From an uncultured Maribacter sp. (GTDB lineage Bacteria; Bacteroidota; Bacteroidia; Flavobacteriales; Flavobacteriaceae), in NCBI RefSeq assembly GCF_947495965.1, contig NZ_CANMBB010000001.1, forward strand, positions 895,728 through 959,727: a stretch of 64,000 bases of DNA, given 5' to 3'. Made by a program: the position numbers and the translations under genes. The notes under the pieces were generated by a model that was not told where the DNA came from, searched no databases, and was given only the letters and a program-made list of their open reading frames with translations. Of this stretch, positions 38,072-47,004 are shown in pieces; the first letter of the stretch is position 1; each line of letters starts with the position of its first letter.

Positions 38072-38725
38072 TTACAATTTCATTTCTGGTATTTCTCCAT
38101 TAATTATTAAATTTCCTTCTGTAGCTTTTTTAATTTCATCAACAGATACTCCTGGTGCTCTTTCTAATAGTTTAAAACCATCTTTAACTACTTCTAAAAC
38201 AGCAAGATTTGTAACTATTTTTTTTACACAAGCAACACCGGTTAATGGCAAACTACATTTTTTTAATAATTTAGATGCTCCTGCTCTATTAGTATGCATC
38301 ATGGCAACTATAATATTTTCTGCAGATGCTACTAAGTCCATTGCCCCACCCATACCTTTTACCATTTTACCAGGAATTTTCCAATTGGCAATATCTCCTT
38401 CTTCAGAAACTTCCATAGCCCCTAAAATAGTAAGGTCTACGTGTTTTCCTCTAATCATCCCAAAGCTCGTAGCGGAGTCAAAAAATGATGCCCCAGGCAT
38501 AGTTGTAATGGTTTGTTTACCTGCATTAATAATATCTGCATCTTCTTCTCCTTCAAAAGGGAAAGGTCCCATTCCTAAAACACCATTCTCACTCTGGAAT
38601 TCTACATCTATATCTTCTTGCACAAAATTAGCTACCAAAGTTGGTATTCCTATTCCAAGGTTTACATAATACCCATCTTGCACTTCTTTTGCTATTCTTT
38701 TTGCTATTCCGTTTTTATCTAACAT
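38072..38725 (-). CDS. scoB: 3-oxoacid CoA-transferase, subunit B
   Basis: This 217-residue subunit contains QSENGVLGMGPFPFEGEED, in which the SENG glutamate is the residue that forms the CoA thioester. It works with subunit A (39112-39813) to move CoA between succinyl-CoA and acetoacetate or similar acids in ketone-body or branched-chain breakdown. Unusually, a small membrane protein gene separates the two subunit genes. All are on the minus strand with short gaps. Confidence 0.93.
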   Translation of the reverse strand: MLDKNGIAKRIAKEVQDGYYVNLGIGIPTLVANFVQEDIDVEFQSENGVLGMGPFPFEGEEDADIINAGKQTITTMPGASFFDSATSFGMIRGKHVDLTILGAMEVSEEGDIANWKIPGKMVKGMGGAMDLVASAENIIVAMMHTNRAGASKLLKKCSLPLTGVACVKKIVTNLAVLEVVKDGFKLLERAPGVSVDEIKKATEGNLIINGEIPEMKL

Positions 38726-38766
38726 CTTTTTAAATTTGGAAATGTGTTGATTTGAAAATTTTTTAA

Positions 38767-39108
38767 TTACTTTCTTCTTAAAGCATACGAGTTAAACTTA
38801 TGAGCTTGCTCACTTTCATATTTCCATACAAATATTGGTGTAGAAAAAGTAATAGATGCTATTAAGCCTAAATATTGTATTAATACAAAAGTTAAAATAA
38901 CTCCCATAATGACCCCTACTAAAATTATTCTATTATCAGGAATTGCGGTAATTCTGCTAATATGTCTTTTATCATCTTTACCACAATTTTTACAATTAAC
39001 TCTAACCTCATCCGCATTAACCTTCTTTTGTAAATCTGGTCTTGTTTCTTCCTTTATAGGTAAGTAATTTTGTTGTTTACATACCCTACAAGTATACGTT
39101 AATCGCAT
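38767..39108 (-). CDS. Small membrane protein with N-terminal zinc ribbon
   Basis: This 113-residue protein starts MRLTYTCRVCKQQNY (C-x2-C) and has a second pair VNCKNCGKDD about 30 residues later, together a four-cysteine zinc ribbon. Two hydrophobic segments follow (IILVGVIMGVILTFVLIQYLGLIASITF region). Function is unknown. It sits 3 nt after subunit A and 41 nt before subunit B of the CoA-transferase, so it must be co-transcribed. Confidence 0.72.
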   Translation of the reverse strand: MRLTYTCRVCKQQNYLPIKEETRPDLQKKVNADEVRVNCKNCGKDDKRHISRITAIPDNRIILVGVIMGVILTFVLIQYLGLIASITFSTPIFVWKYESEQAHKFNSYALRRK

Positions 39109-39111
39109 AAA

Positions 39112-39813
39112 TTATTCTTTACTGCGAACCGTTCTTTGTTCTATTCTTTTTTCATAATTACTTCCTTGAAAAATTCTTTTAACGAAAATCCCAGGGACAT
39201 GAATTTCATTAGGATCTAATGTACCCGCAGGTACCAATTCCTCTACCTCTGCAACTGTGATTTTTGCTGCGCCACACATTGCTGGGTTAAAATTACGAGC
39301 AGTACCTTTAAAAATAAGATTACCAGCTTCATCTCCTTTCCAAGCTTTTACAAAAGAAAAATCGGCTTTATAAGCTTCTTCTAGCACATACATTTTTCCA
39401 TTAAACTCTCTTGTTTCTTTTCCTTCGGCTACTTCTGTACCATAACCAGCTGGGGTATAAAATGCAGGAAAACCAGATTGTGCTGCTCTACATTTTTCGG
39501 CCAAAGTACCTTGTGGAGTAAGCTCTACCTCTAGCTCTCCACTTAACATTTGTCTTTCAAACTCATCATTCTCCCCTACATAAGAAGATATCATTTTTTT
39601 TATCTGTCTTTTTTGTAATAACAAGCCTAAACCAAAATCATCTACACCTGCGTTGTTAGAAATACAAGTAATATTCTTTACTTCTAACTTAACCAATTCG
39701 GCAATTGCATTTTCAGGAATACCGCAAAGGCCAAAACCTCCAAGCATAAAAGTCATCCCATCTTGAACCCCTATTAATGCTTCTTGAACATTAGTAACTT
39801 TTTTCTTTATCAT
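39112..39813 (-). CDS. scoA: 3-oxoacid CoA-transferase, subunit A
   Basis: This 233-residue subunit has the family nucleotide/CoA-binding signature [15 protein letters not shown] near residues 20-36, and later [20 protein letters not shown]. It forms a heterodimer or heterotetramer with subunit B. First gene of the scoA-small protein-scoB set. Length and ends are normal. Confidence 0.93.
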   Translation of the reverse strand: MIKKKVTNVQEALIGVQDGMTFMLGGFGLCGIPENAIAELVKLEVKNITCISNNAGVDDFGLGLLLQKRQIKKMISSYVGENDEFERQMLSGELEVELTPQGTLAEKCRAAQSGFPAFYTPAGYGTEVAEGKETREFNGKMYVLEEAYKADFSFVKAWKGDEAGNLIFKGTARNFNPAMCGAAKITVAEVEELVPAGTLDPNEIHVPGIFVKRIFQGSNYEKRIEQRTVRSKE

Positions 39814-39889
39814 TATTGATTTCTCATATTTAGATTAAATATTTCTTATCATTTTAAATAATTCTCACTAAAAATACAATATTAATATA

Positions 39890-39928
39890 AAAAAAGCACC
39901 TCTATTAAAAAATAGAGGTGCTTTTTAA
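39890..39928 (-). terminator. Terminator of pbp1A
   Basis: A 16-bp perfect stem (39891-39906 with 39911-39926), loop AAAA, core GCACCTCTATT / AATAGAGGTGC. On minus it continues into a T-run, 22 nt after the PBP1A stop. Confidence 0.9.
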
Positions 39929-39948
39929 AGTAAATAATTTTTTAATGT

Positions 39949-42300
39949 TTAGAAATCTAAATCCTCTAAATCATCTTCTGTATCGTTATTTTCCTGAGCT
40001 TCTTCCGCAACTTTAGTACAGTCTACATTTATAGATAAATCTTTAGGCTTCGTAAAACTTTTATCTGAGATACCTAAATCTTTATTTTTATAATTTTCTT
40101 TCATATAAAGCCCCCAAATTGGTAATGCCATGGTTGCTCCTTGTCCGTAAGTAATAGTTTTAAAGTGCGTAGCTCTTTCTTCACCGCCAACCCAAACACC
40201 AGTAACCAAATTAGGAACCATGCCCATAAACCAACCATCACTATTATTTTGGGTGGTACCCGTTTTACCAGCAATAGGGTTTTTAAATCCATAAGGATAA
40301 CCAGTAATTACCTCATCATATTCTTTTTTCCATTTATTTACTCCTTGAGTACGTAAGCGCGTTCCTGAACCTCCTTGCGTTACTCCTTCCATTAAATTTA
40401 GCATGGCATAAGCAACATCTTTACTAAGAACATCTTTTGTTTCTGGAACATATTCATACAACACTGTACCGTTTTTATCTTCTATACGGGTTACCATAAC
40501 AGGTTTAACATATACCCCTTGGTTAGCAAAAGTTCCATAAGCTCCCACCATTTCATACACGTTCATTTCAGAAACTCCTAATGCAATAGAAGGTACTTCT
40601 GCTATTTCTCTAGTTATTCCTAAATTTTTTCCAATTATAGCAACAGACTTTGGTCCTACTTTATCAATTAATTGTGCTGTTACTGTGTTTACTGAGTTTG
40701 CTAAGGCTTTTTTAAGAGTATAATTTTTTCCAGAATATTTTCCATTAGAGTTTTTTGGACACCAAGGTTCTGGGTTTCCGTGTTTTTCTGCTTCTATACA
40801 ATACTGCGTATCTGGTAACGAGTCGCAAGGAGAGTATCGTAATTGGTCTATAGCTGCTGCATATACTAGAGGCTTAAAAGTAGAACCTGCTTGTCTAGAC
40901 CCTTGTATAACATTGTCATACTGAAAATGCTTATAATTTATACCCCCTACCCAAGCTTTTACATGTCCTGTTTGTGGTTCCATAGACATCATAGCTGTTC
41001 TTAAGAAAGATTTATAATACCTAATAGAATCTAAAGGAGTCATTACTGTATCTTTCTCTTTAGTTTCGCTTTTCCAATCAAAAACCGTCATGTCTTTTTT
41101 CTTGTTAAAAGAAGCACGTATTACTTTTTCCGATTTCCCTTCTTTTTTCATCTCTCTCCAACGGTCCGAAGTTTTCATTGCGCGCTCCATAATAGCATCT
41201 ATTTGATTTTTTTCTAAATCTAAAAAGGGTGCTGTTTTATTGCGTTCTGGTGTGTTTTGATGAAAAAATTCGGCTTGTAGTTTTGTCATATGCTGCGACA
41301 CTGCATTTTCTGCATTGGTTTGCATACGGGAATCTATTGTGGTATAAATTTTAAGTCCGTCTAAATATAAATTATACTTGTCTCGTTCCCCTTCTAAGGC
41401 TGGTTTTGGATTTTTATTAATCCAATCGCTCATAAAGCCTTGTAAATACATTCTAAAATAAGTTGCAAGACCGTCTCGGTGAGATTGAGGGTTATAATTT
41501 AGCTTCATCTCTAAATCCTGTAAAGAATCTTTTTCTTGTTCTGTTATGTAATCATACTTTGCCATTTGGGCAAGTACTACATTTCTTCTATTTTTAGTTC
41601 CTACAGGGTTTCTATGTGGTCTAGGATTGTATAAAGATGAATTTTTAAACATTCCTACTAACATTGCAGATTCTTCTATTTTTAAATTTTTAGGTTCTTT
41701 TCCAAAATATATCTTAGAAGCAGAACGTATACCATCTGCATTATTACCAAAATCATATATATTAAAATACATGGTCATTATTTCTTGTTTGGTATAATTA
41801 CGTTCTAAACGAGTTGCAATTACCCATTCTTTTATTTTCTGAGTATATCTTTTCCAACCTCTAGCTGCGATTCCTGTAAATAATTGTTTTGCTAATTGTT
41901 GAGAGATTGTACTTGCACCTCCATTTTTTCCTAGATAAACAAATGCTCTTAAGGTTCCTCTTGCATCAATACCAGAATGTTCATAAAAACGAGTGTCTTC
42001 TGTAGCTACTAGGGCATTGACTAAGTTCTTAGGAAGGTCTTGAAATTTTACTGGCGTTCTATTATCATCTAAATAAAACTTACCTAATGTTTTATCGTCA
42101 GATGATATAATTTCTGTTGCCAAATTAGTTTGCGGATTTTCTAAAATTTCAAAGGTTGGCATTTCACCAAAAAACTCATTTGCAGCCAAAATAAATAATA
42201 GTGCCACAGATAGTAATCCTGTTATAAATAATATCCAAAACCACTTAATAAATTTAAAAAAACTTGTTGTTTGTTTTTTCTTTACAGCTTTTTTTACCAT
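39949..42300 (-). CDS. Bifunctional penicillin-binding protein 1A
   Basis: 783 residues. There is one N-terminal membrane helix (about 18-42). The glycosyltransferase family 51 domain has the catalytic glutamate in VATEDTRFYEHSGID. The transpeptidase domain has SxxK in AGSTFKPLVY, SxN in LANSVNTVTA and KTG in AGKTGTTQNNSDGWF. It polymerises and crosslinks peptidoglycan in the periplasm. The C-terminus is acidic and low-complexity. It is the third gene of ricT-gldH-pbp1A, 4 nt after gldH, and ends in a clear terminator. Confidence 0.95.
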   Translation of the reverse strand: MVKKAVKKKQTTSFFKFIKWFWILFITGLLSVALLFILAANEFFGEMPTFEILENPQTNLATEIISSDDKTLGKFYLDDNRTPVKFQDLPKNLVNALVATEDTRFYEHSGIDARGTLRAFVYLGKNGGASTISQQLAKQLFTGIAARGWKRYTQKIKEWVIATRLERNYTKQEIMTMYFNIYDFGNNADGIRSASKIYFGKEPKNLKIEESAMLVGMFKNSSLYNPRPHRNPVGTKNRRNVVLAQMAKYDYITEQEKDSLQDLEMKLNYNPQSHRDGLATYFRMYLQGFMSDWINKNPKPALEGERDKYNLYLDGLKIYTTIDSRMQTNAENAVSQHMTKLQAEFFHQNTPERNKTAPFLDLEKNQIDAIMERAMKTSDRWREMKKEGKSEKVIRASFNKKKDMTVFDWKSETKEKDTVMTPLDSIRYYKSFLRTAMMSMEPQTGHVKAWVGGINYKHFQYDNVIQGSRQAGSTFKPLVYAAAIDQLRYSPCDSLPDTQYCIEAEKHGNPEPWCPKNSNGKYSGKNYTLKKALANSVNTVTAQLIDKVGPKSVAIIGKNLGITREIAEVPSIALGVSEMNVYEMVGAYGTFANQGVYVKPVMVTRIEDKNGTVLYEYVPETKDVLSKDVAYAMLNLMEGVTQGGSGTRLRTQGVNKWKKEYDEVITGYPYGFKNPIAGKTGTTQNNSDGWFMGMVPNLVTGVWVGGEERATHFKTITYGQGATMALPIWGLYMKENYKNKDLGISDKSFTKPKDLSINVDCTKVAEEAQENNDTEDDLEDLDF

Positions 42301-42304
42301 TAGT

Positions 42305-42793
42305 TTACTGTTTGCTTTTTTCTATTTGGAAACCAACATCGGTTATGCCTTCTAAATCTACTACACCAGGTATAGTGCCGTTTTTACGCATAGCGTGTAC
42401 TATTTGTAAAGTATATACGCCAGAAGAAGGAAAAACGATGTTTTCTCTAAACCATAATTTGCTTTCTTTTAAACTTCCTTTTCCTTTTCCTAGCCAGGTA
42501 CCGTCTGGTAAAGCCATATTATACTCTAAGGTATCTTTTACAACATCGCCGTTAGGGTAATTTAACTCTGTTATTAAGAAAAGGTTACTATACGGGTAGT
42601 TTTGATCGTTTCTTACATTAATAAAAATATGGTGCTTTGCTATAGTATCTAACTCTGAAAAATTAAAAGTAATAGTATCGTTTTTATGCCAACTAGCATC
42701 TTTTAAGCTTTGATATTCAGATTTTATTGTAGTGTCATTACAAGACACAAGAAGCAAAAGTATTATAATGGAAAGGGAAAAAGACCTAAGCAT
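42305..42793 (-). CDS. gldH: Gliding motility lipoprotein GldH
   Basis: 162 residues from the ATG at 42793. A longer frame exists upstream but lacks a signal at its start and lies inside ricT. The signal ends in a lipobox LLLVSC (Cys18). The body matches GldH: SWHKNDTITFNFSELDT, YSNLFLITELNYPNG and GVYTLQIVHAMRKNG. GldH is needed for flavobacterial gliding and is linked to the type IX secretion apparatus. The start overlaps the ricT stop by 8 nt. Confidence 0.93.
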   Translation of the reverse strand: MLRSFSLSIIILLLLVSCNDTTIKSEYQSLKDASWHKNDTITFNFSELDTIAKHHIFINVRNDQNYPYSNLFLITELNYPNGDVVKDTLEYNMALPDGTWLGKGKGSLKESKLWFRENIVFPSSGVYTLQIVHAMRKNGTIPGVVDLEGITDVGFQIEKSKQ

Positions 42794-43955
42794 TTTTGGG
42801 TTTTCTATTTTTATTATTTCTTCTTTTCTTATTTCTGTTTCTATTTTTATTGCTTTTACGTTTTGGTTGATCAAAACGTGTAAGACTATCTTGCCCAACT
42901 ACATTTTCAAAAACAACTTTTTCTTCTATTATATTATCTGCTGCGTATTCTTCTAAACTAGCAACTTTTTCTTTTTTCTTGTTTTTTTCTAATATCTCTT
43001 TTACTTGGTCTTTAGAAAGTACATGCCAGTTAGATGGCTCATCCTTGTATGTAAACCATAATAAACCTTTAAAAATATCTGTTTTTTGACAGTATGCAAG
43101 ACCTTTTTCTGTATAAAGTTTTGTGTCTTGCCCAGGAAAACCTTTTAATGCATCTAAATACGTGTCTAATTCATAGTTAAGACAACACTTAAGCTTACCA
43201 CATTGCCCAGCTAGTTTTTGCGGATTTAATGATAATTGTTGGTAACGAGCTGCGGAAGTACTTACCGACCTAAAATCTGTTAACCAAGTAGAGCAACATA
43301 ATTCTCTACCACAAGAACCTACACCTCCTAAACGCTGCGCTTCTTGTCTATATCCTATTTGGCGCATTTCTATACGAATACCAAAGGCTTTTGCCATGTC
43401 TTTTATAAGCTGACGGAAATCTACACGTTCTTCTGCTGTATAATAAAAAGTAGCCTTAGAACCATCTCCCTGAAATTCTACGTCAGAGATTTTCATTTGC
43501 AATTTTAAAACAATTGCTATTTCGCGAGCTCGCTTTTTTATTTCTTCTTCACGATCTCTACATTTTTGCCAAATATCAATATCTTTTTGAGATGCTTTAC
43601 GATATACTTTACATACTTCTTCTCCAGAAAAAGCGGCTTTCTTCTTTTTCATTTGTACTCTTACCAATTCTCCTGTAAGAGTTACCATGCCTATATCATG
43701 ACCAGATTGTGCTTGTGTAGCAACTATATCTCCTATAGAAAGTGTTAAACTCTCTGTGTTTTTAAAAAATTCTTTTCGGCTATTTTTAAAACGTACTTCA
43801 ACAAAGTCAAAAGGTTTTTCCCCATTTGGGAGTGACATGTTGGAAAGCCAATCAAAAACCGTTAATTTATTACAACCATCTGTTCCGCAAGTACCGTTGT
43901 TCTTACATCCCTTTGGTTGTCCGTCCTTACCGGTTGAACAACTACTGCAACCCAT
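42786..43955 (-). CDS. ricT: PSP1-domain protein RicT/YaaT
   Basis: 389 residues with a cysteine-rich N-terminus (MGCSSCSTGKDGQPKGCKNN), a PSP1 domain including AEERVDFRQLIKDMAKAF and RLGGVGSCGRELCCSTWL, then LAGQCGKLKCCLNYE. In Bacillus RicT is part of the Y-complex controlling RNase Y and carries Fe-S clusters bound by such cysteines. The C-terminal tail is strongly basic (KRKSNKNRNRNKKRRNNKNR), suggesting RNA contact. First of three overlapping genes with gldH and pbp1A. Confidence 0.92.
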   Translation of the reverse strand: MGCSSCSTGKDGQPKGCKNNGTCGTDGCNKLTVFDWLSNMSLPNGEKPFDFVEVRFKNSRKEFFKNTESLTLSIGDIVATQAQSGHDIGMVTLTGELVRVQMKKKKAAFSGEEVCKVYRKASQKDIDIWQKCRDREEEIKKRAREIAIVLKLQMKISDVEFQGDGSKATFYYTAEERVDFRQLIKDMAKAFGIRIEMRQIGYRQEAQRLGGVGSCGRELCCSTWLTDFRSVSTSAARYQQLSLNPQKLAGQCGKLKCCLNYELDTYLDALKGFPGQDTKLYTEKGLAYCQKTDIFKGLLWFTYKDEPSNWHVLSKDQVKEILEKNKKKEKVASLEEYAADNIIEEKVVFENVVGQDSLTRFDQPKRKSNKNRNRNKKRRNNKNRKPKNA

Positions 43956-44030
43956 ATTTTATATCTAGATTTGAAAAACAAGAAAATTGCTTTTCAAAAA
44001 AGGTTCATATTAATCTTAAACGTAAAGATA

Positions 44031-45062
44031 CTATTTTTTAAATTTTAAAACTGGAGACCTTCCCTTTTTAAAAATTTTATTGCTTACCGTTTTTCCTTTA
44101 CGCAATTTTTTTTGTTCTTCAAAAGGCAATTCATGTACTGTTTTACAATCATCTGAACAGCAATTATTCATTTTTTCTGCACATGTTGGACACTGAATAA
44201 ATAATAAGTGGCAAGCTTCATTAGCACAATTTACATGAGTATCACAAGGTTCACCACATTGGTGGCAATTCGCAATTACATCTTCGGAAATACGTTCTCC
44301 TCTGCGATGGTCAAAAACAAAGTTTTTTCCAACAAATTTATTTTCTAAGTCCTTATCCTTTACTTGCCTAGTATATTCTATTATTCCGCCCTCTAGTTGG
44401 TACACATTTTTAAAGCCCTTATGCTTATAATAAGCACTTGCCTTTTCGCAACGAATACCCCCTGTACAATACATTACTAATTTTTTATCTTCCTTATGAT
44501 CTTTTAAATCTTCTTCAATAATATCTAAAGAATCTCTAAAAGTATCTACATCTGGTGTAATTGCATTTTTAAAGTGTCCTATTTCGCTTTCGTAATGGTT
44601 ACGCATATCTACCAAAACCGTATCTGGGTCTTCTATAAGTTCATTAAATTTCTCTGCACCAACATGAATTCCTTTGTTTGTAACATCAAAAGTATCATCA
44701 ACAAGACCATCTGCTACAATTTTATTACGCACTTTTACTTTTAGTTTTAAGAACGATTTGTTGTCTTGTTCCACAGCTATATTTAAACGCACGTTTTCTA
44801 AAAAAGAAATACTGTCTAAATGTTTTTTAAATGCTTCAAAATTTTCTGCAGGTACAGATAATTGTGCATTTATTCCCTCGTTAGCAACATAAATGCGCCC
44901 TAGTACATCTAACGCATTCCAAGTAATAAATAAGTGGTTTCTAAAAACAGTAGTATTTTCTATGTGTGCATATTTGTAGAAAGAAATAGTAAGTCTCTCC
45001 TTACCTGCCTCTTCAATAAGGGCAGCTCTTTCCTTTGCACTTAATGTATTGTACAGTTGCAT
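44031..45062 (-). CDS. trhO: tRNA uridine(34) hydroxylase TrhO (rhodanese family)
   Basis: 343 residues. An N-terminal acylphosphatase-like domain is followed by a rhodanese domain with the active cysteine in VMYCTGGIRCEKASAYY. A cysteine-rich C-terminus (CHQCGEPC, CPTCAEKMNNCC) probably binds zinc. TrhO makes 5-hydroxyuridine at the wobble base of several tRNAs. Single gene, with no visible operon partner. Confidence 0.93.
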   Translation of the reverse strand: MQLYNTLSAKERAALIEEAGKERLTISFYKYAHIENTTVFRNHLFITWNALDVLGRIYVANEGINAQLSVPAENFEAFKKHLDSISFLENVRLNIAVEQDNKSFLKLKVKVRNKIVADGLVDDTFDVTNKGIHVGAEKFNELIEDPDTVLVDMRNHYESEIGHFKNAITPDVDTFRDSLDIIEEDLKDHKEDKKLVMYCTGGIRCEKASAYYKHKGFKNVYQLEGGIIEYTRQVKDKDLENKFVGKNFVFDHRRGERISEDVIANCHQCGEPCDTHVNCANEACHLLFIQCPTCAEKMNNCCSDDCKTVHELPFEEQKKLRKGKTVSNKIFKKGRSPVLKFKK

Positions 45063-45125
45063 GCTATACTAATTTTTAAGTTAAAAAGATTTATGAAGCT
45101 ACAAAACTAAACATTAAATAGAGGG

Positions 45126-45161
45126 AAACAAAAAAGAGTCTTGAAAAATCAAGACTCTTTA
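45126..45161 (-). terminator. Terminator of the small RNA candidate
   Basis: An 11-bp perfect stem (45133-45143 with 45150-45160), loop of 6, then six T residues and TTTCC on the minus strand. It is 60-plus nt from the trhO start and reads toward it, so it belongs to the RNA and not to recA or trhO. Confidence 0.9.
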
Positions 45162-45260
45162 TCGACCATTCCAATTAATCCTTTTCATAGCATTCTTTGA
45201 GTAGTGCTAAAAGGAGATGGTCATCATTGCCTACTGCCACTAAAAACAGTAGATTATATA
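45126..45260 (-). ncRNA. Candidate structured small RNA with terminator
   Basis: The minus strand shows three consecutive hairpins. (1) CTACTG / CAGTAG at 45252-45231. (2) A long interrupted stem from GACCAT (45222-45217) to ATGGTC (45169-45164), with inner pairs TCCTTTT/AAAAGGA and AGCA/TGCT around a 12-nt loop. (3) A terminator (AAAGAGTCTTG / CAAGACTCTTT, 45160-45133) running into T residues. It occupies a 362-nt gap between trhO and recA. No Rfam family was recognised by eye. A 21-codon GTG-started frame (45240-45175) inside it is a less likely alternative. Confidence 0.6.
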
Positions 45261-45372
45261 TTGAGTTAGTATATACTTTTTTTATAAGATGCAATTTTTT
45301 AAAAAAGGTTGCGTAAGCTTCAAAAAAATATTTTTAAAGCCATAAAATCTGTTAATAAAATTAAATTCCTGA

Positions 45373-45404
45373 TTGTTATTTTGATAAAAGAATTGGTAAT
45401 TTAG
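45373..45404 (+). promoter_or_regulatory. Possible recA promoter
   Basis: TTG at 45373-45375 and TAATTTAG at 45397-45404 roughly fit the Bacteroidota -33/-7 pattern, 20 nt before the recA ATG. The final -7 base run is imperfect (TTAG instead of TTTG). No LexA-type palindrome is evident. Confidence 0.3.
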
Positions 45405-45424
45405 CTAGCCTAAAAAAATAGATA

Positions 45425-46429
45425 ATGAGTTCTGAAAAAGATGCGAAATTAAAAGCCCTTAAACTAACCCTAGATAAATTAGACAAAACATACGGTAAAG
45501 GTTCCGTAATGAAATTAGGAGATAGTGTTATAGAAGATGTTGAGGTAATTCCGTCTGGTTCACTTGGTCTTGATATTGCTTTAGGCGTTGGTGGTTACCC
45601 TAGAGGTCGTATTGTAGAAATATACGGTCCAGAATCTTCTGGTAAAACAACTTTAACTTTGCATGCTATTGCTGGTGCTCAAAAAAATGGCGGTATTGCT
45701 GCTTTTATTGATGCAGAACATGCTTTTGACCGTTTTTATGCTGAAAAATTAGGAATAGATATTGATAACTTAATTATTTCGCAACCAGATAATGGAGAGC
45801 AAGCTTTAGAGATTGCAGATAATCTTATTCGTTCTGGTGCTATTGATATTGTTGTAATTGATTCTGTTGCTGCTTTAACTCCAAAAAGTGAGATTGAAGG
45901 AGAAATGGGAGATTCTAAAATGGGACTTCATGCAAGGCTTATGTCTCAGGCATTACGTAAACTAACGGGATCTATTAGTAAAACCAATTGTACGGTTATA
46001 TTTATTAACCAATTACGTGAAAAAATTGGAGTAATGTTTGGAAACCCAGAAACTACTACTGGTGGTAATGCCTTAAAATTCTATGCTTCTGTACGTTTAG
46101 ATATTAGAAGGTCTACACAAATTAAAAATACCGATGGCAATGTTCTAGGAAATAAAACTAGAGTAAAAGTGGTTAAAAATAAAGTAGCTCCTCCTTTTAG
46201 AACTACAGAGTTTGATATTATGTATGGTGAAGGGATTTCTAAAGTAGGAGAATTAATTGACCTTGGTGTTGAGTATGAAATAGTAAAGAAAAGTGGTTCT
46301 TGGTTTAGCTATGGCGATACTAAACTTGGTCAAGGTAGAGATGCTGTAAAAGCATTAATATTAGATAACCCAGAATTGTTTGAAGAATTAGAGTCTAAAA
46401 TTCGTGAAGCAATAAATGCTGTAAAGTAA
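45425..46429 (+). CDS. recA: Recombinase RecA
   Basis: 334 residues with Walker [10 protein letters not shown] (near residue 70), [21 protein letters not shown] (Walker B and loop L1) and the loop L2 region [30 protein letters not shown]. It forms the nucleoprotein filament for homologous recombination and DNA repair. It is single, on the plus strand, and slightly short at the C-terminus as in other flavobacteria (ends INAVK). Confidence 0.98.
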   Translation: MSSEKDAKLKALKLTLDKLDKTYGKGSVMKLGDSVIEDVEVIPSGSLGLDIALGVGGYPRGRIVEIYGPESSGKTTLTLHAIAGAQKNGGIAAFIDAEHAFDRFYAEKLGIDIDNLIISQPDNGEQALEIADNLIRSGAIDIVVIDSVAALTPKSEIEGEMGDSKMGLHARLMSQALRKLTGSISKTNCTVIFINQLREKIGVMFGNPETTTGGNALKFYASVRLDIRRSTQIKNTDGNVLGNKTRVKVVKNKVAPPFRTTEFDIMYGEGISKVGELIDLGVEYEIVKKSGSWFSYGDTKLGQGRDAVKALILDNPELFEELESKIREAINAVK

Positions 46430-46463
46430 ATAGCGTATAGCTAAGTTATCAGAGCATTTAAAT

Positions 46464-46476
46464 CTCGATTATCGAG
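46464..46476. repeat. Palindromic intergenic repeat, copy 2 (CTCGATTATCGAG)
   Basis: Lies 35 nt after recA. Together with the 12 bases before it (46452-46476) it is identical over 25 bp to the reverse complement of 53323-53347. Confidence 0.75.
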
Positions 46477-46525
46477 AAAAAACAAGTCTTTTCCCCATAT
46501 ATTAAAGCAAAAACGCAACCTTTAG

Positions 46526-46562
46526 CATAAGCAAACATCTTAAAATAAAATGTTTGCTTATG
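46526..46562. promoter_or_regulatory. 13-bp inverted repeat spanning the lipoprotein start codon
   Basis: CATAAGCAAACAT (46526-46538) and ATGTTTGCTTATG (46550-46562) pair perfectly around 11 nt. The right arm includes the ATG of the lipoprotein gene. In RNA it would hide the start. In DNA it could be an operator. Confidence 0.55.
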
Positions 46563-46982
46563 AAAAGGCTTGTTTCCCTTATTGCTATAATTTTTCTAGG
46601 TACTTTACTAAGTAACTGTAGTGTAGATAATGACAGTCCAAACTTTAAATTTGTTCCTTTACAAATTATAAGTGCCCAATTACCAGAATCTTTTAATTTA
46701 AATGAATCCTATCAAATTAAAGTTTCCTTTATTAAACCAAACGGCTGTACTTCTTACGAAGGCTTTGATGTTACCAAAGAAGACCAAACTATACGTAATG
46801 TTGTTGTTGTAGGCTCTGAGCGTATAGATATCGATGATTGTACAGAACAAGCGGTTGAACAAACGGCAGAATTTAATTTTGTTGTACTTTACAACGAAAC
46901 ATATACCTTTAAGTTCTGGCTCGGAGAAACTGCATCAGGAGAAGATGAGTATTTAGAAATTGATGTGCCAGTAAACGAGTAG
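46560..46982 (+). CDS. Small lipoprotein preceding an ECF sigma factor
   Basis: 140 residues from ATG 46560 (a TTG two codons upstream is less likely). The signal ends in lipobox TLLSNC (Cys20). The mature part is beta-rich and acidic, with two cysteines (NGCTSYEGF, DDCTEQ) that could form a disulfide. No family is recognised. It lies 22 nt before the sigma factor and probably shares its transcript, suggesting it belongs to the same envelope-stress circuit. Confidence 0.75.
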   Translation: MKRLVSLIAIIFLGTLLSNCSVDNDSPNFKFVPLQIISAQLPESFNLNESYQIKVSFIKPNGCTSYEGFDVTKEDQTIRNVVVVGSERIDIDDCTEQAVEQTAEFNFVVLYNETYTFKFWLGETASGEDEYLEIDVPVNE

Positions 46983-47004
46983 TAACAACTAAACAAACTT
47001 TAAA

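Noticed and set aside
42794-42898. Upstream extension of gldH giving 197 residues
   Set aside because: The extra part lies within ricT and would destroy the lipoprotein signal. The ATG at 42793 gives a proper lipobox.
45175-45240. 21-codon GTG-started frame within the RNA candidate
   Set aside because: Protein-like, but very short and with a rare start. The paired stems and terminator explain the region better. Kept only as an alternative.
46464-46476. CTCGATTATCGAG as the recA terminator
   Set aside because: It is followed by A residues, not T residues, in the recA direction, and the stem is only six pairs. It is better treated as a repeat.
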